Positions 1 through 8,156 of a stretch of 64,000 nucleotides of DNA are shown here, piece by piece. The position numbers were made by a program, and so were the translations under genes. Every line of letters begins with the position of its first letter. The first letter of the stretch is position 1. The notes under the pieces were generated by a model. It had not been told where the DNA came from and did not search any database. It was given only the letters and a program-made list of their open reading frames with translations. This stretch comes from Planctomycetota bacterium (GTDB lineage Bacteria; Planctomycetota; UBA8742; UBA2392), in contig JADKGX010000001.1 of the NCBI GenBank assembly GCA_016722065.1, positions 1,612,001 through 1,676,000 of the forward strand. Reading direction: 5' to 3'.

Positions 1-2
1 TG

Positions 3-791
3 GGTACCTACGGCATGATGCGCTTTGCCGTGCCGTTCTTTCCGGAACCTGCCATGTCGCTGGGCCCTGCCATGTGTGTGCTGGCGGTGGTCGGCATTAT
101 ATACGGAAGCCTGATGGCCACGGCGCAGTTGATCAGCCAGGGCGACTGGAAGCGCATGGTGGCCTATAGTTCCGTGGCCCACATGGGTTTCATTGTGCTG
201 GGCATCTTCAGCTTCAACCTGATGGCCACGCAGGGCGCGCTGATTCAAAGCATCAACCACGGCTTGAGCACCGGCCTGCTGTTTCTGCTGATCGGCATTG
301 TTTACGAACGCCGTCACACCCGGCTGTTCACCGAGTACGGCGGCCTGGCCAAGGTCACGCCCCGCTTTGCTGTGTTGTTCATGATCGCCACCCTGGCCAG
401 CATTGGCTTGCCGGGCACGAACGGGTTTGTTGGCGAGTTCCTGATTCTGCTGGGCACCTTTAAGGGTTCTGGTGCTGGCGAATGGTCCTGGACCTTCTAC
501 AGCACCATGGCGGTGCTGGCGGCCTCGGGCGTTGTGCTGGGCGCGATCTATATGCTGTGGAGCTTCCAGAAGGTCTTCTTTGGCAAAGTCACGATCGCTG
601 ACAACCACAAGCTGAAAGACGTAAACCGCCTGGAGCTGTCCTTTACCGTGCCGATGGTGGTGATGATCTTCCTGATTGGTCTGTCGCCGCAGTGGTTCCT
701 AAGCCGCACCGAACCTGCCGTTTCCACCACACTGGAAAAGGCCGTCAAGCGCAGCGACGAAACGCGCTATCTGCAACAGATGTCCAAGTAA
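3..791 (+). CDS. nuoM: NADH-quinone oxidoreductase subunit M (3' part)
   Basis: C-terminal part of the proton-pumping antiporter-like subunit M of respiratory complex I; the gene runs in from before the window. The frame is open from base 3 and reads GTYGMMRF before the first ATG at 15, matching the usual NuoM GTYG.xRF region. Visible family marks are GDWKRMVAYSSVAHMGF, whose Lys (bases 150-152) corresponds to the pumping Lys of the family, and GFVGEFLILLG, whose Glu (bases 435-437) corresponds to the conserved terminal-channel Glu. At least six membrane segments remain. nuoN, which usually follows, is not downstream; a DUF4149-like gene is. Identification is secure. Confidence 0.95.
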   Translation, partial: GTYGMMRFAVPFFPEPAMSLGPAMCVLAVVGIIYGSLMATAQLISQGDWKRMVAYSSVAHMGFIVLGIFSFNLMATQGALIQSINHGLSTGLLFLLIGIVYERRHTRLFTEYGGLAKVTPRFAVLFMIATLASIGLPGTNGFVGEFLILLGTFKGSGAGEWSWTFYSTMAVLAASGVVLGAIYMLWSFQKVFFGKVTIADNHKLKDVNRLELSFTVPMVVMIFLIGLSPQWFLSRTEPAVSTTLEKAVKRSDETRYLQQMSK

Positions 792-840
792 CCCGCCGAA
801 TCTGGTTGACGCTTGGCAACGCCTGCGGCACACCGGTGGC

Positions 841-1371
841 ATGAGACCCACAGCGATTCTCCAAGCCTTGACCGACTTGTGCCTTGGCGCGCTGGTGGGC
901 ATTTCGGTAGGTGCTTCGGTTGCGGCCTGGACGATTTTTGGCGTCTCGCGCGAACAGGGCTTTGACAAGCACGTTGCCAACACGCTGGCCGGGGGCATGT
1001 TTGACCGGTTGGGCTGGCCGGTGTTTGGCCTGGCCTGCTTTGCGGCTGCGGGTTGCACACTGGCGGCGTTGCGGCCCCCTTGCAGAAGGCCGTCGGGCGC
1101 TACCCCGCCACCAGCGGCAAGTCGCTGGCCCTGGCAGGTAATGGCCTTGGTCAGCCTGCTGATTGTCCTATGTGCTTTGGCCACGCAGGTTTACTTCGCG
1201 CCTGCCATGCAGGATTTGCGCGCCAATTCAACTTGGGTAAACGGCGAACTGGCCGACCCGGCCCAGAAAGCCGCCTTTGGCCGCATGCACGGGTTCTCCA
1301 GTGGCATTGCCGGGCTGGCGACGGTTTTGTCCGCTGGCTTGCTGCTTTGGCGGCGGTTGGCTTGGCGCTAA
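841..1371 (+). CDS. DUF4149-like (TMEM205-like) membrane protein
   Basis: A 176-residue protein with four hydrophobic segments: about 10-32, 50-75, 100-120 and 150-170. The FGRMHGFSSG stretch before the last helix matches the R-x-HG-x-S signature of DUF4149/TMEM205-like membrane proteins, as I recall that family. Function of the family is not established. It starts 49 bases after nuoM, so it could be co-transcribed with it. Internal Arg/Pro-rich loop (about 78-95) is likely cytoplasmic. Call rests on one motif and topology. Confidence 0.7.
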   Translation: MRPTAILQALTDLCLGALVGISVGASVAAWTIFGVSREQGFDKHVANTLAGGMFDRLGWPVFGLACFAAAGCTLAALRPPCRRPSGATPPPAASRWPWQVMALVSLLIVLCALATQVYFAPAMQDLRANSTWVNGELADPAQKAAFGRMHGFSSGIAGLATVLSAGLLLWRRLAWR

Positions 1372-1512
1372 GACGGGCGCTTTGGCAGGCCACGGAACTG
1401 GCCGTTTTCCGGCTTGACCGAATCTATCCCCCGGATATCCTCAACTATCCCCCGCTTGAAAGTACCCCTGTTCTACCGGCCCCTGCCGTGTCCGACCCTG
1501 TTGGGGAGTGTC

Positions 1513-1725
1513 ATGCGTAAGATCGCGCCTTTGCTGCTGCTTGTCCTCGCCGGCACCATGTTGAGTGGCTGCTTCTCGTTCGTGGACTGGAAGCACAACC
1601 TGAACCACCTGCGTGCCTGGAATGAAGACCTCGACCGCATGCACCGCACGTTCGACCGGTTCTTCTTCAACTACGACTACGATGACCCAAGCCGGGACAT
1701 TGAGTACGAGTCGCCCAACACCTAA
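1513..1725 (+). CDS. small lipoprotein, unknown function
   Basis: A 70-residue protein. Start chosen at ATG 1513 because GGGGAG lies 5 bases upstream and the protein then begins with a lipoprotein signal peptide: MRK, hydrophobic core, lipobox LSGC (Cys at about 20). The mature part is short, rich in aromatic and charged residues (DRFFFNYDYDDPS) and ends shortly after. A longer frame from 1414 exists but lacks a ribosome site. It is followed by a strong terminator at 1748-1785. I do not recognise a family. Confidence 0.65.
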   Translation: MRKIAPLLLLVLAGTMLSGCFSFVDWKHNLNHLRAWNEDLDRMHRTFDRFFFNYDYDDPSRDIEYESPNT

Positions 1726-1747
1726 GTTGAGCTGATCAACCCACCCC

Positions 1748-1785
1748 GCCACGCGGCGTCTTACGACGCTGCGTGGCTTCTTTTT
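1748..1785 (+). terminator. Rho-independent terminator after small lipoprotein
   Basis: Bases 1748-1760 and 1765-1777 form a 13-bp stem (one G-U pair) around the loop TTAC, followed directly by TTCTTTTTC. It closes the transcription unit of the lipoprotein gene. Confidence 0.9.
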
Positions 1786-1896
1786 CATGCCAGGGCAGGC
1801 GCGGCCCAATCACGCACTTGGACCCTGCCGTTGCATCCCGCCCGCGTTGTTCCTTGATGCTTGTTCCTTGCCCGATGTTCATTGATTATTGTGCCC

Positions 1897-3255
1897 ATGC
1901 GCGAATTGCCGAACATTCCTGTCACCCGCCTGGCCCGCCGCGTGATTGCGCGCCTGCGCGGCCTGGGCCACGAAGCCCTGCTGGCTGGCGGCTGCGTGCG
2001 TGACCTGCTGATCGGCCGCACCCCCAAAGACTACGACATCGCCACCAGCGCCCTGCCCGACCAGGTCGAGGCCGCATTCGCCCACACCGTTTCCGTGGGC
2101 AAGGCCTTTGGGGTGATTCGCGTGCTGGACGACGAGCTGCGCGAATTGGCCGTTGAGGTGGCCACGTTTCGCCACGACGGCCCTTACCTGGACGGCCGCC
2201 ACCCCAGCAGCGTCAGCTTTACCAATGCGGCACAGGACGCGGCCCGGCGCGACTTCACGATCAACGCCCTGTTTCTGGACCCCGAAACCAGCGAGGTTCA
2301 TGACTTTGTCGGCGGCCTTGCCGATCTGGATGCACGCCTGATTCGCGCCGTTGGCGAGCCGCGCCAGCGCTTTGAGGAAGACAAACTGCGGTTGCTGCGT
2401 GCCGCGCGCTTTGCCGCCACGCTGAACTTTGAAATCGACGACGCCACACTGGCGGCATTGACCGAAATGGCAGCGCAAGTGCGCGTGTGCAGCGCCGAAC
2501 GCGTTCGTGACGAGCTGGAAAAGATGATCACCCAAAAGGGTGCCAGCCGCGGCCTGCGCCTGATGCTGCAGACCGGCCTGATGGACGCCGTTCTGCCCGA
2601 AATCAGCGCCATGGTGGGCGTGCAGCAGCCGCCGCAGTTTCACCCCGAAGGCGACGTCTGGGTGCACACCATGCTGGCCATGGATCTGATTGAGCACCCC
2701 TGCACCATCACGCTGGCGCTGGGTGTACTGCTGCATGATGTAGGCAAGCCGCCCACCTTTGACGACAGCACGGATCGCATTCGATTCAACGGCCACGACC
2801 ACGTAGGCACCAACATGACAGGCGAGATTCTGACCCGCCTGAAGTTTCCCAATGAAGTGATTGAACGCGTGCAATCACTGGTGGCCGACCACCTGCGCTT
2901 CATGAACGCTGAAAAGATGAAAACCAGCACGCTCAAGCGCTGGTTGCGCAAGCCGCACTTTGACGAAGACCTGGAGTTGCACCGTATTGATTGCCTGGCC
3001 GGGCCCGGCACGCTGGAGACCTGGCACTTCGTGCGCCGCAAACAGGCCGAGTTCGCCGCGCAGCCAGAGAGCCTGCGGCCCAAACTGCCCATTGACGGTA
3101 ACGACCTGAAGCAACTGGGCCTGCCACCCGGGCCAAGGTTCAAGGAATTGCTGAGCGCCCTGGAAGACGAGATGCTGGAGGGCCGAGTCGCGACCCGCGA
3201 CCAGGCCATAGCCTTTGTGCGCCAAGCCATGGCCGGCCCGGCAAACGCGAGCTAG
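1897..3255 (+). CDS. cca: CCA tRNA nucleotidyltransferase / poly(A) polymerase family with HD domain
   Basis: Adds or repairs the 3' CCA of tRNAs. 452 residues from ATG 1897; a TTG at 1861 is also in frame but adds residues not expected before the family start. The head domain shows LAGGCVRDLL (GGxVRD at 31-36) and KDYDIAT with the two metal-binding Asp at 45 and 47, then RRDFTINAL and EDKLRLLRAARFAA, the ordered motifs of class II nucleotidyltransferases. An HD phosphohydrolase domain follows (HTMLAMDLI; HD at about 280-281), as in many bacterial CCA enzymes with 2',3'-cyclic phosphatase activity. No neighbour suggests an operon. CCA-adding versus poly(A) polymerase specificity cannot be read with certainty. 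Confidence 0.92.
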   Translation: MRELPNIPVTRLARRVIARLRGLGHEALLAGGCVRDLLIGRTPKDYDIATSALPDQVEAAFAHTVSVGKAFGVIRVLDDELRELAVEVATFRHDGPYLDGRHPSSVSFTNAAQDAARRDFTINALFLDPETSEVHDFVGGLADLDARLIRAVGEPRQRFEEDKLRLLRAARFAATLNFEIDDATLAALTEMAAQVRVCSAERVRDELEKMITQKGASRGLRLMLQTGLMDAVLPEISAMVGVQQPPQFHPEGDVWVHTMLAMDLIEHPCTITLALGVLLHDVGKPPTFDDSTDRIRFNGHDHVGTNMTGEILTRLKFPNEVIERVQSLVADHLRFMNAEKMKTSTLKRWLRKPHFDEDLELHRIDCLAGPGTLETWHFVRRKQAEFAAQPESLRPKLPIDGNDLKQLGLPPGPRFKELLSALEDEMLEGRVATRDQAIAFVRQAMAGPANAS

Positions 3256-3380
3256 GCCGCAACCCGATTACAAAACCTGCCGTCACTTCTACCCATTTGC
3301 GCTGTAAGTGCTTGCCACCCAGCATGTTATGACCTGCTCCAATCGCCGCGCTTGACTGTAACGAGAGGCTTTTTACGTTG

Positions 3381-3520
3381 CAGGGGTATCGCCGAATCCT
3401 GCGTGACAGGAGCGGGGGACCCAACGCGGTGCAGCTTGCCGCAGGGGCGCACGGCACCAGCCGGGGGCAACTCTTCAGCCCTAGCCCGTCAGCTAACCCC
3501 GCAGGCGTTGAAGGGGATGT
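3381..3520 (+). promoter_or_regulatory. c-di-AMP riboswitch (ydaO-yuaA class)
   Basis: The leader of the potassium channel gene contains the landmarks of the ydaO/c-di-AMP aptamer in order: TATCGCCGAA (3388-3397), GCGGGGGACCC (3412-3422), a GGGGCG element (3444-3449) and the hallmark CCGTCAGCTAACCCCG followed by CAGGCG (3486-3507). CGCC at 3390-3393 can pair with GGCG at 3504-3507 as P1. The class is known to sense cyclic di-AMP and very often controls potassium transporters, which is exactly the downstream gene. I judged this from remembered consensus, not a covariance model. Confidence 0.9.
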
Positions 3521-3614
3521 CCCTTACCCAAGGCCATCCTCCATCTTTCCAGGCGTGAGAGCGCCCGGTGGGTGCGTTTGGAGATCGGTCATGGGAGGCC
3601 ACTTACCAGATTAA

Positions 3615-3731
3615 TCGTCTCCGCGTGCACGGCCTTGCCGTGCCGGTGTTGGTTCCGGGGTCCACCAGCCGCCATGCCGGGCGGACCCCGGGACCCATGC
3701 GGGCTTGCGCCCGCTTACCCTGCGGAGACGA
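3615..3731 (+). promoter_or_regulatory. structured leader sequestering the ktrB ribosome site
   Basis: Ten bases at 3615-3624 (TCGTCTCCGC) are perfectly complementary to 3722-3731 (GCGGAGACGA), which holds the GGAG ribosome-binding site of the gene starting at 3734. Between them lie three perfect hairpins: 3627-3643 (7-bp stem), 3655-3691 (9-bp stem) and 3699-3714 (6-bp stem, loop TTGC). Together they form a closed multi-branched fold that would hide the ribosome site. Lying downstream of the c-di-AMP aptamer with no U-tract terminator seen between, it is a candidate expression platform acting on translation. Confidence 0.6.
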
Positions 3732-3733
3732 GC

Positions 3734-5083
3734 ATGCAGTTTCTTCATGACCTGTGGGTTCGCTTGCGCGCCCTGGGGCGCCGCTTCAGCCCGCCGCAGT
3801 TCCTGCTGCTTGGCTTTGGCAGCTATGCCTTGCTGGGCACGCTGCTTCTGGCCCTGCCCTTTGCCCAGACCGGCAGCATTGGCTGGATCGACAACCTGTT
3901 TGTCGCAGTCAGCGCCATGTCCACGACAGGGCTATCCACCGTCAGCACCGGCGACGACTACACCTGGTTTGGCCAGGCCGCGATCCTGGTTCTGTTTCAG
4001 CTTGGCGGCATTGGCTACATGACGCTCAGCAGCTTTGTGATCCTGGCCCGCAAGCAGAAGCTGGGTCAGGGCCGCGAAAGCGTGCTCAAGGCCCAGTTCG
4101 CCCTGCCGCAGGACTTTCAGATCCGCCTGTTTGTACGCCAGGTGGTGCTGTTTACGCTGATCGTGGAAACGCTGGGCGCTGTGGCGTTGCTGATTGAGTT
4201 CCAGGCTGCAGGCGAAGAAGCGCCGGTCTGGAGTGCGTTGTTTCATTCTATCAGCGCGTTCTGCACTGCCGGCTTCAGCCTGCACAACAACAGCCTGGAA
4301 GCTTACCGTGCCAACCCGGTCGTGAATGCCACGATTGCCGGACTGTGCTATGCCGGCGGCATTGGCTTTATCGTGCTGCAGGATGCCTGGCTGTGCCTGC
4401 GGGTGCGTGGGCGCAAGTTGACCTTTACCAGCCGCGTGATTCTGGCCATGACGCTTGCCGTGCTGCTGCTGGGCACGCCGCTTCTGTTCTTTCTGGATCC
4501 CTGGATTGCCAGCTTGCCGCCGGGCGAAGGGCTGATGGCCGCGGCCTTTCAGGTAATGACCGCCAGCAGTACTGCCGGCTTCAACACGGTGCCGATCGGG
4601 CAGTTGGGGGCGGCCAGTCTGCTGTTGCTGTCCATGGTGATGGTCATCGGCGCGTCGCCCAGCGGCACCGGCGGCGGCGTCAAGACCACCAGCGTGTCGG
4701 CCCTGGTGGCTGTGGTGCTTGGAACCCTGCGGGGCACTGGCCGGGTTACCCTGGGCCGCAACGAGATTCCAACGCCGCGGGTGCACACGGCCGTAACCAA
4801 CGTGACGCTGTACCTGACAACGCTGTTTCTGGGACTCTTTGCCCTGGGGCTGGCCAGGCACGAGATTACCCTTTCCCTTGCCTTCGAAGCCGCATCGGCC
4901 CTGGGCACGGTGGGCTTGAGCATGGGCGAAACCGGCAACCTGAACTCTGCCGGCAAACTGATCGTCACGGTGCTGATGTTTCTGGGTCGTGTCGGGCCGC
5001 TTACCGCTGGCCTTGCGTTTCTGGGCCGTCGCGCCCAGGGCACGGCGCCCGAGCCGACACAGCCCGGCGACCTGACGGTTTAG
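3734..5083 (+). CDS. ktrB: TrkH/KtrB-family potassium uptake channel subunit
   Basis: Integral membrane K+ uptake subunit, 449 residues from ATG 3734 (GGAG 8 bases upstream). The four pore-loop signatures of the superfamily are visible: STTG at about 63-66, CTAGFS at 177-182, SSTAGFNT near 278 and GTVG at 391-394, each between paired hydrophobic segments. The length and short N-terminus favour KtrB over the longer TrkH. GASPSGTGGGVKTTS lies in the third repeat. No regulatory TrkA/KtrA gene is adjacent. It is preceded by a c-di-AMP riboswitch, so expression likely falls when c-di-AMP is high. Confidence 0.93.
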   Translation: MQFLHDLWVRLRALGRRFSPPQFLLLGFGSYALLGTLLLALPFAQTGSIGWIDNLFVAVSAMSTTGLSTVSTGDDYTWFGQAAILVLFQLGGIGYMTLSSFVILARKQKLGQGRESVLKAQFALPQDFQIRLFVRQVVLFTLIVETLGAVALLIEFQAAGEEAPVWSALFHSISAFCTAGFSLHNNSLEAYRANPVVNATIAGLCYAGGIGFIVLQDAWLCLRVRGRKLTFTSRVILAMTLAVLLLGTPLLFFLDPWIASLPPGEGLMAAAFQVMTASSTAGFNTVPIGQLGAASLLLLSMVMVIGASPSGTGGGVKTTSVSALVAVVLGTLRGTGRVTLGRNEIPTPRVHTAVTNVTLYLTTLFLGLFALGLARHEITLSLAFEAASALGTVGLSMGETGNLNSAGKLIVTVLMFLGRVGPLTAGLAFLGRRAQGTAPEPTQPGDLTV

Positions 5084-5387
5084 CCCGGCCCCTCCGTTTG
5101 CGGATGCACAAAACGCACCAGGATCAGTTTTACAGTCCTTTCGCCCCGATCAGCGAAACTCGTTCGTTATCGAATCATAATTCCGGGCTTTCCCGGTCGC
5201 GGGTGCCCCTGCGCGCGGTGCCCGCAACCCGGCCTGCCAGGCCGTCCTTGTGGCGTTGCAGGGGCCCGCAGTTGGCAGGCACTAACCTTGGCGCACGGGC
5301 AATGCTTGCGTTTGGCCGCGCCGATTCATCAATGGGAGCCTGAAAAGGGGCCGCAAACTTTGGCCCCAGCATACGGGAGACATAGCC
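5084..5387 (+). other. intergenic region between ktrB and secreted protein
   Basis: About 300 bases without a gene. It contains a small hairpin CCGGG-CTTT-CCCGG and, just before the next gene, a hairpin GGGGCC/GGCCCC with loop GCAAACTTT, then GGGAGA as ribosome site. No clear promoter or RNA gene was recognised. Confidence 0.4.
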
Positions 5388-5945
5388 ATGAAGAAATTCG
5401 CCATGATTGCCGCACTTGCTTTGATGTTCGGGGCACCGGTGTTCGCCCAGGCCAAGACGGAAGAAAAACCCGCCGCGCCCAAGGAAGAACCCAAGAAGGA
5501 TGAAGCCAAGGCCGACGGCCTGAAGCCCTATCGCACCAAGGGCAACACCTGGACACTCAAGACCACTGCCAAGTACGGCAGCTTTGAGGTCACCAGCTTC
5601 ATCAAGTACGAAGTCACCGAAGTGACCGAGGAAAAGGCCACCGTCAAGCAGAGCATTCTCGACAAGGACGAAAAGGAACAGTCGTCCAGCACATTCGACG
5701 TGCCGTTCAAGGCCGCCGAAACACCCAAGGAAACACCCAAGGAACCCGCCGAGGCCCCGAAGGTTGTTGAAGAAACCATCAAGGTCGCAGCCGGCGAATA
5801 CAAGTGCACCAAGACAGAAATGGAATCCGGCGGCAGCAAGACCACCACGTGGATCGCCAAGGACACCTACATTCTGGTCAAGTCGACCAGCAAGTCCGAC
5901 ATGGGCGAATCAACGACTGAGCTGATCAAGGCCGAGATCAAGTAG
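5388..5945 (+). CDS. secreted Lys/Glu-rich protein, unknown function
   Basis: 185 residues with a Sec signal peptide (MKK, hydrophobic core, cleavage near VFAQA). The mature N-terminus (about 22-45) is a Lys/Glu/Pro/Ala linker; the rest looks beta-rich (NTWTLKTTAKYGSFEVTSF), ending in TTELIKAEIK. A second KETPKEPAEAP linker lies in the middle. The gene stands alone and is followed by a shared terminator at 5968. Similar overall design to the secreted protein at 15506-16522. No family recognised. Confidence 0.75.
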   Translation: MKKFAMIAALALMFGAPVFAQAKTEEKPAAPKEEPKKDEAKADGLKPYRTKGNTWTLKTTAKYGSFEVTSFIKYEVTEVTEEKATVKQSILDKDEKEQSSSTFDVPFKAAETPKETPKEPAEAPKVVEETIKVAAGEYKCTKTEMESGGSKTTTWIAKDTYILVKSTSKSDMGESTTELIKAEIK

Positions 5946-5967
5946 TTCCAGGTAACACACGCCATGA

Positions 5968-6001
5968 AAACCGGGCGGCCATCAGGCCGCCCGGTTTGTT
6001 T
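5968..6001. terminator. bidirectional terminator between secreted-protein gene and typA
   Basis: A perfect 13-bp stem (5968-5980 with 5985-5997, loop ATCA) flanked by T-rich sequence on both strands. It lies between two convergent genes and can serve both. Confidence 0.9.
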
Positions 6002-6011
6002 GTCCTGTGGT

Positions 6012-7826
6012 TCAGGCCTCGGCGCGAGCAGCGCGCTTGCGCACGTTTTCGTCCAGCTGGCGCTTGCGGATGCGGAAGGTCTTGGGCGTTACTTCCACCA
6101 GTTCGTCGCCCTCAATCCATTCCATGGCCGCTTCAAGGCTCATGTCGCGCTTGGTCTTGAGCTTGACGAACGCTTCCTTGGTGCTGCTGCGGATGTTGTT
6201 GAGCTGCTTGGTGCGGCACACGTTGACGCCAATGTCGTTTTCGCGGCAGTTTTCGCCCACCACTTCGCCCACATAGGCCTGGTCGCCGGTCTCGACAAAA
6301 AAGTCGCCGCGGTCAGTCAGGTATTCCAGCGCAAAGCTGGTCACCTTGCCGGTGTCGGTGGAGATCAGCGCGCCGCGCGACCGGCGCGGAATCGCACCCG
6401 CCATGGGCTTATAGTCGACAAATCGGTGGGTGAAGATCGCTTCGCCTTGCGTGGCGGTCAGAATACGCGTGCGCATGCCGATCAAGCCACGCGAGGGCAC
6501 ACTGAAGTGCATCACGCTGCGCACGCCATGGTTTTCCATGTTGACCAACTGGCCGGCGCGGCCGCCCAGCAGCTCAATGACCTTGCCCGAATGCCCGCTG
6601 GGCACGTCCACCACGGCCTCTTCATAGGGCTCGTGCTTGACGCCATCGATCTCCTGGATGATCACTTCCGGCGCGCCAATGGCGAACTCGTAACCCTCGC
6701 GCCGCATGTTTTCCACCAGCACGCCCAGGTGCAGCGTGCCTCGGCCCTGCACCATGAAGCTGTCTGCCGCCAGGTCGGTGTTCACGCGCAGCGCTACGTC
6801 GGCTTCGGCGGCGCGTTCCAGGCGGTCGCGAATCTGGCGCGACGTCACGTACTCGCCTTCGGTGCCGGCAAAGGGGCTGTCGTTGAGCTTGAACTCCATC
6901 GTGATCGTCGGCTGGTCGATCGGCACCGGCGGCAGCGCGTCGGGGTGTTCCGGGTCGGCCACCGTGTCGCCAATGTCGATGCCTTCCAGCCCGACAATCG
7001 CCACGATGTCGCCGGCCTTGACGGACGGCACTTCCTTGCGGCTCAGGCCATCGAACACCTGAATCTGCTTGGCGCTTGCCTTGACCTGCGAGGAATCACG
7101 CTTGATGATCACAACCGGGTCTTTGACCTTGAGCGTGCCGCGCATGATGCGGCCAATGCCCACGCGGCCCACGAACTGGTCGTAAAGAAAGTTGGTGATC
7201 TGCACCTGAAACGGCTTGTCGGGCTCCACTTCCGGGCCGGGAATGCTGTTCAGCATCGCGTCCATCAACGGCACAAGATCTTTGCCCGGCACAATCGGGT
7301 CATCGCTGGCAATGCGCTGGCGGCCGCTGGCGTACATGACCGGAAAATCAAGCTGCGAATCGTCGGCACCAAGGTCAATGAAAAGCTGAAACACCAGGTC
7401 CAGCACCTCGGTGGCGCGGGCGTCGGGGCGGTCAATCTTGTTGATCACGACCAGCGGCTTCAGGTCGTGCTCCAGGGCTTTGCGCAGCACGAACTTGGTT
7501 TGCGGCATCGGGCCTTCGGCGGCGTCAACCAGCAGAAAGCAGCCATCGGCCATGGAAAGAACGCGCTCGACTTCGCCGGCGAAGTCGGCGTGGCCCGGGG
7601 TATCAATCAGGTTGACCTTGACGCCCTTCCACTTGAAGCTGACGTTCTTGGCCAGAATCGTGATGCCGCGTTCACGCTCCAGCGGGTTGCTGTCCATGAA
7701 GGCTTCAGCGTGCTCTGTCTTGTGGCCAAAGAAATTGGCCGCCTCAAGAAAACCGTCCACCAGCGTGGTCTTGCCGTGGTCGACGTGAGCAATCACTGCA
7801 ATGTTCCGAATGTCGTCTCTGCGCAT
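6012..7826 (-). CDS. typA: translational GTPase TypA/BipA
   Basis: Ribosome-associated GTPase of the EF-G/LepA superfamily, involved in ribosome assembly and stress or cold adaptation. 604 residues from ATG 7826, a normal family length; the open frame extends upstream but alignment places the start at MRRDDIRNIAVIAHVDHGKT. G1 (AHVDHGKTT, 13-21), switch II (DTPGHADF, Asp75) and NKIDRPDA are intact, and the TypA-specific C-terminal region (RGLIGMRTRILTATQGEA) is present. The large opposite-strand frame over it is a codon-bias shadow. Confidence 0.97.
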   Translation of the reverse strand: MRRDDIRNIAVIAHVDHGKTTLVDGFLEAANFFGHKTEHAEAFMDSNPLERERGITILAKNVSFKWKGVKVNLIDTPGHADFAGEVERVLSMADGCFLLVDAAEGPMPQTKFVLRKALEHDLKPLVVINKIDRPDARATEVLDLVFQLFIDLGADDSQLDFPVMYASGRQRIASDDPIVPGKDLVPLMDAMLNSIPGPEVEPDKPFQVQITNFLYDQFVGRVGIGRIMRGTLKVKDPVVIIKRDSSQVKASAKQIQVFDGLSRKEVPSVKAGDIVAIVGLEGIDIGDTVADPEHPDALPPVPIDQPTITMEFKLNDSPFAGTEGEYVTSRQIRDRLERAAEADVALRVNTDLAADSFMVQGRGTLHLGVLVENMRREGYEFAIGAPEVIIQEIDGVKHEPYEEAVVDVPSGHSGKVIELLGGRAGQLVNMENHGVRSVMHFSVPSRGLIGMRTRILTATQGEAIFTHRFVDYKPMAGAIPRRSRGALISTDTGKVTSFALEYLTDRGDFFVETGDQAYVGEVVGENCRENDIGVNVCRTKQLNNIRSSTKEAFVKLKTKRDMSLEAAMEWIEGDELVEVTPKTFRIRKRQLDENVRKRAARAEA

Positions 7827-8156
7827 GGAGGTCTGCCGGGTCAGTCCGTGAGTTTTCCTGAAATGGCGCGCGGATGGTAGGCACCAAAGCCCCGTTGAAC
7901 AGGGGGCAGTGGGCGCAAGTTGCGTTGGAAAGCCTGCGGCTGCCAGCAAGCGCCCAGCCGCAAAACCGCCATGCAGGCGATTTTCGGCTGTGCGCGCCTG
8001 AAAGCAGCCGTGATGCCAAGCACAGGGAAATGGCTGAAGTTGTGGAAAATACTTGAGTTAAGGGTCCCCCCGATGCCTACAATGGCCGCCCAAATCGAGG
8101 CCACAGAGTTGATTACGCTTGAAGCACTAAAATGCCTGAAAGGAAGCCGCTGAGCC
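7827..8156 (+). other. divergent intergenic region typA / desaturase
   Basis: 330 bases separating two divergent genes, so it must hold promoters for both. A candidate desaturase promoter is listed separately. AAGGAA near 8140 is a plausible ribosome site for the desaturase. Nothing else recognised. Confidence 0.4.
8053..8083 (+). promoter_or_regulatory. candidate sigma70-type promoter of desaturase gene
   Basis: TTGAGT (8053-8058) and TACAAT (8078-8083), spaced by 19 bases, lie about 75 bases before the desaturase start. The -10 is good; the spacing is longer than ideal. Confidence 0.35.

Noticed and set aside
5964..7880. 638-codon open frame on the plus strand
   Set aside because: Antisense to typA; a codon-bias shadow in high-GC DNA with a low-complexity, His/Ala/Val-rich product.
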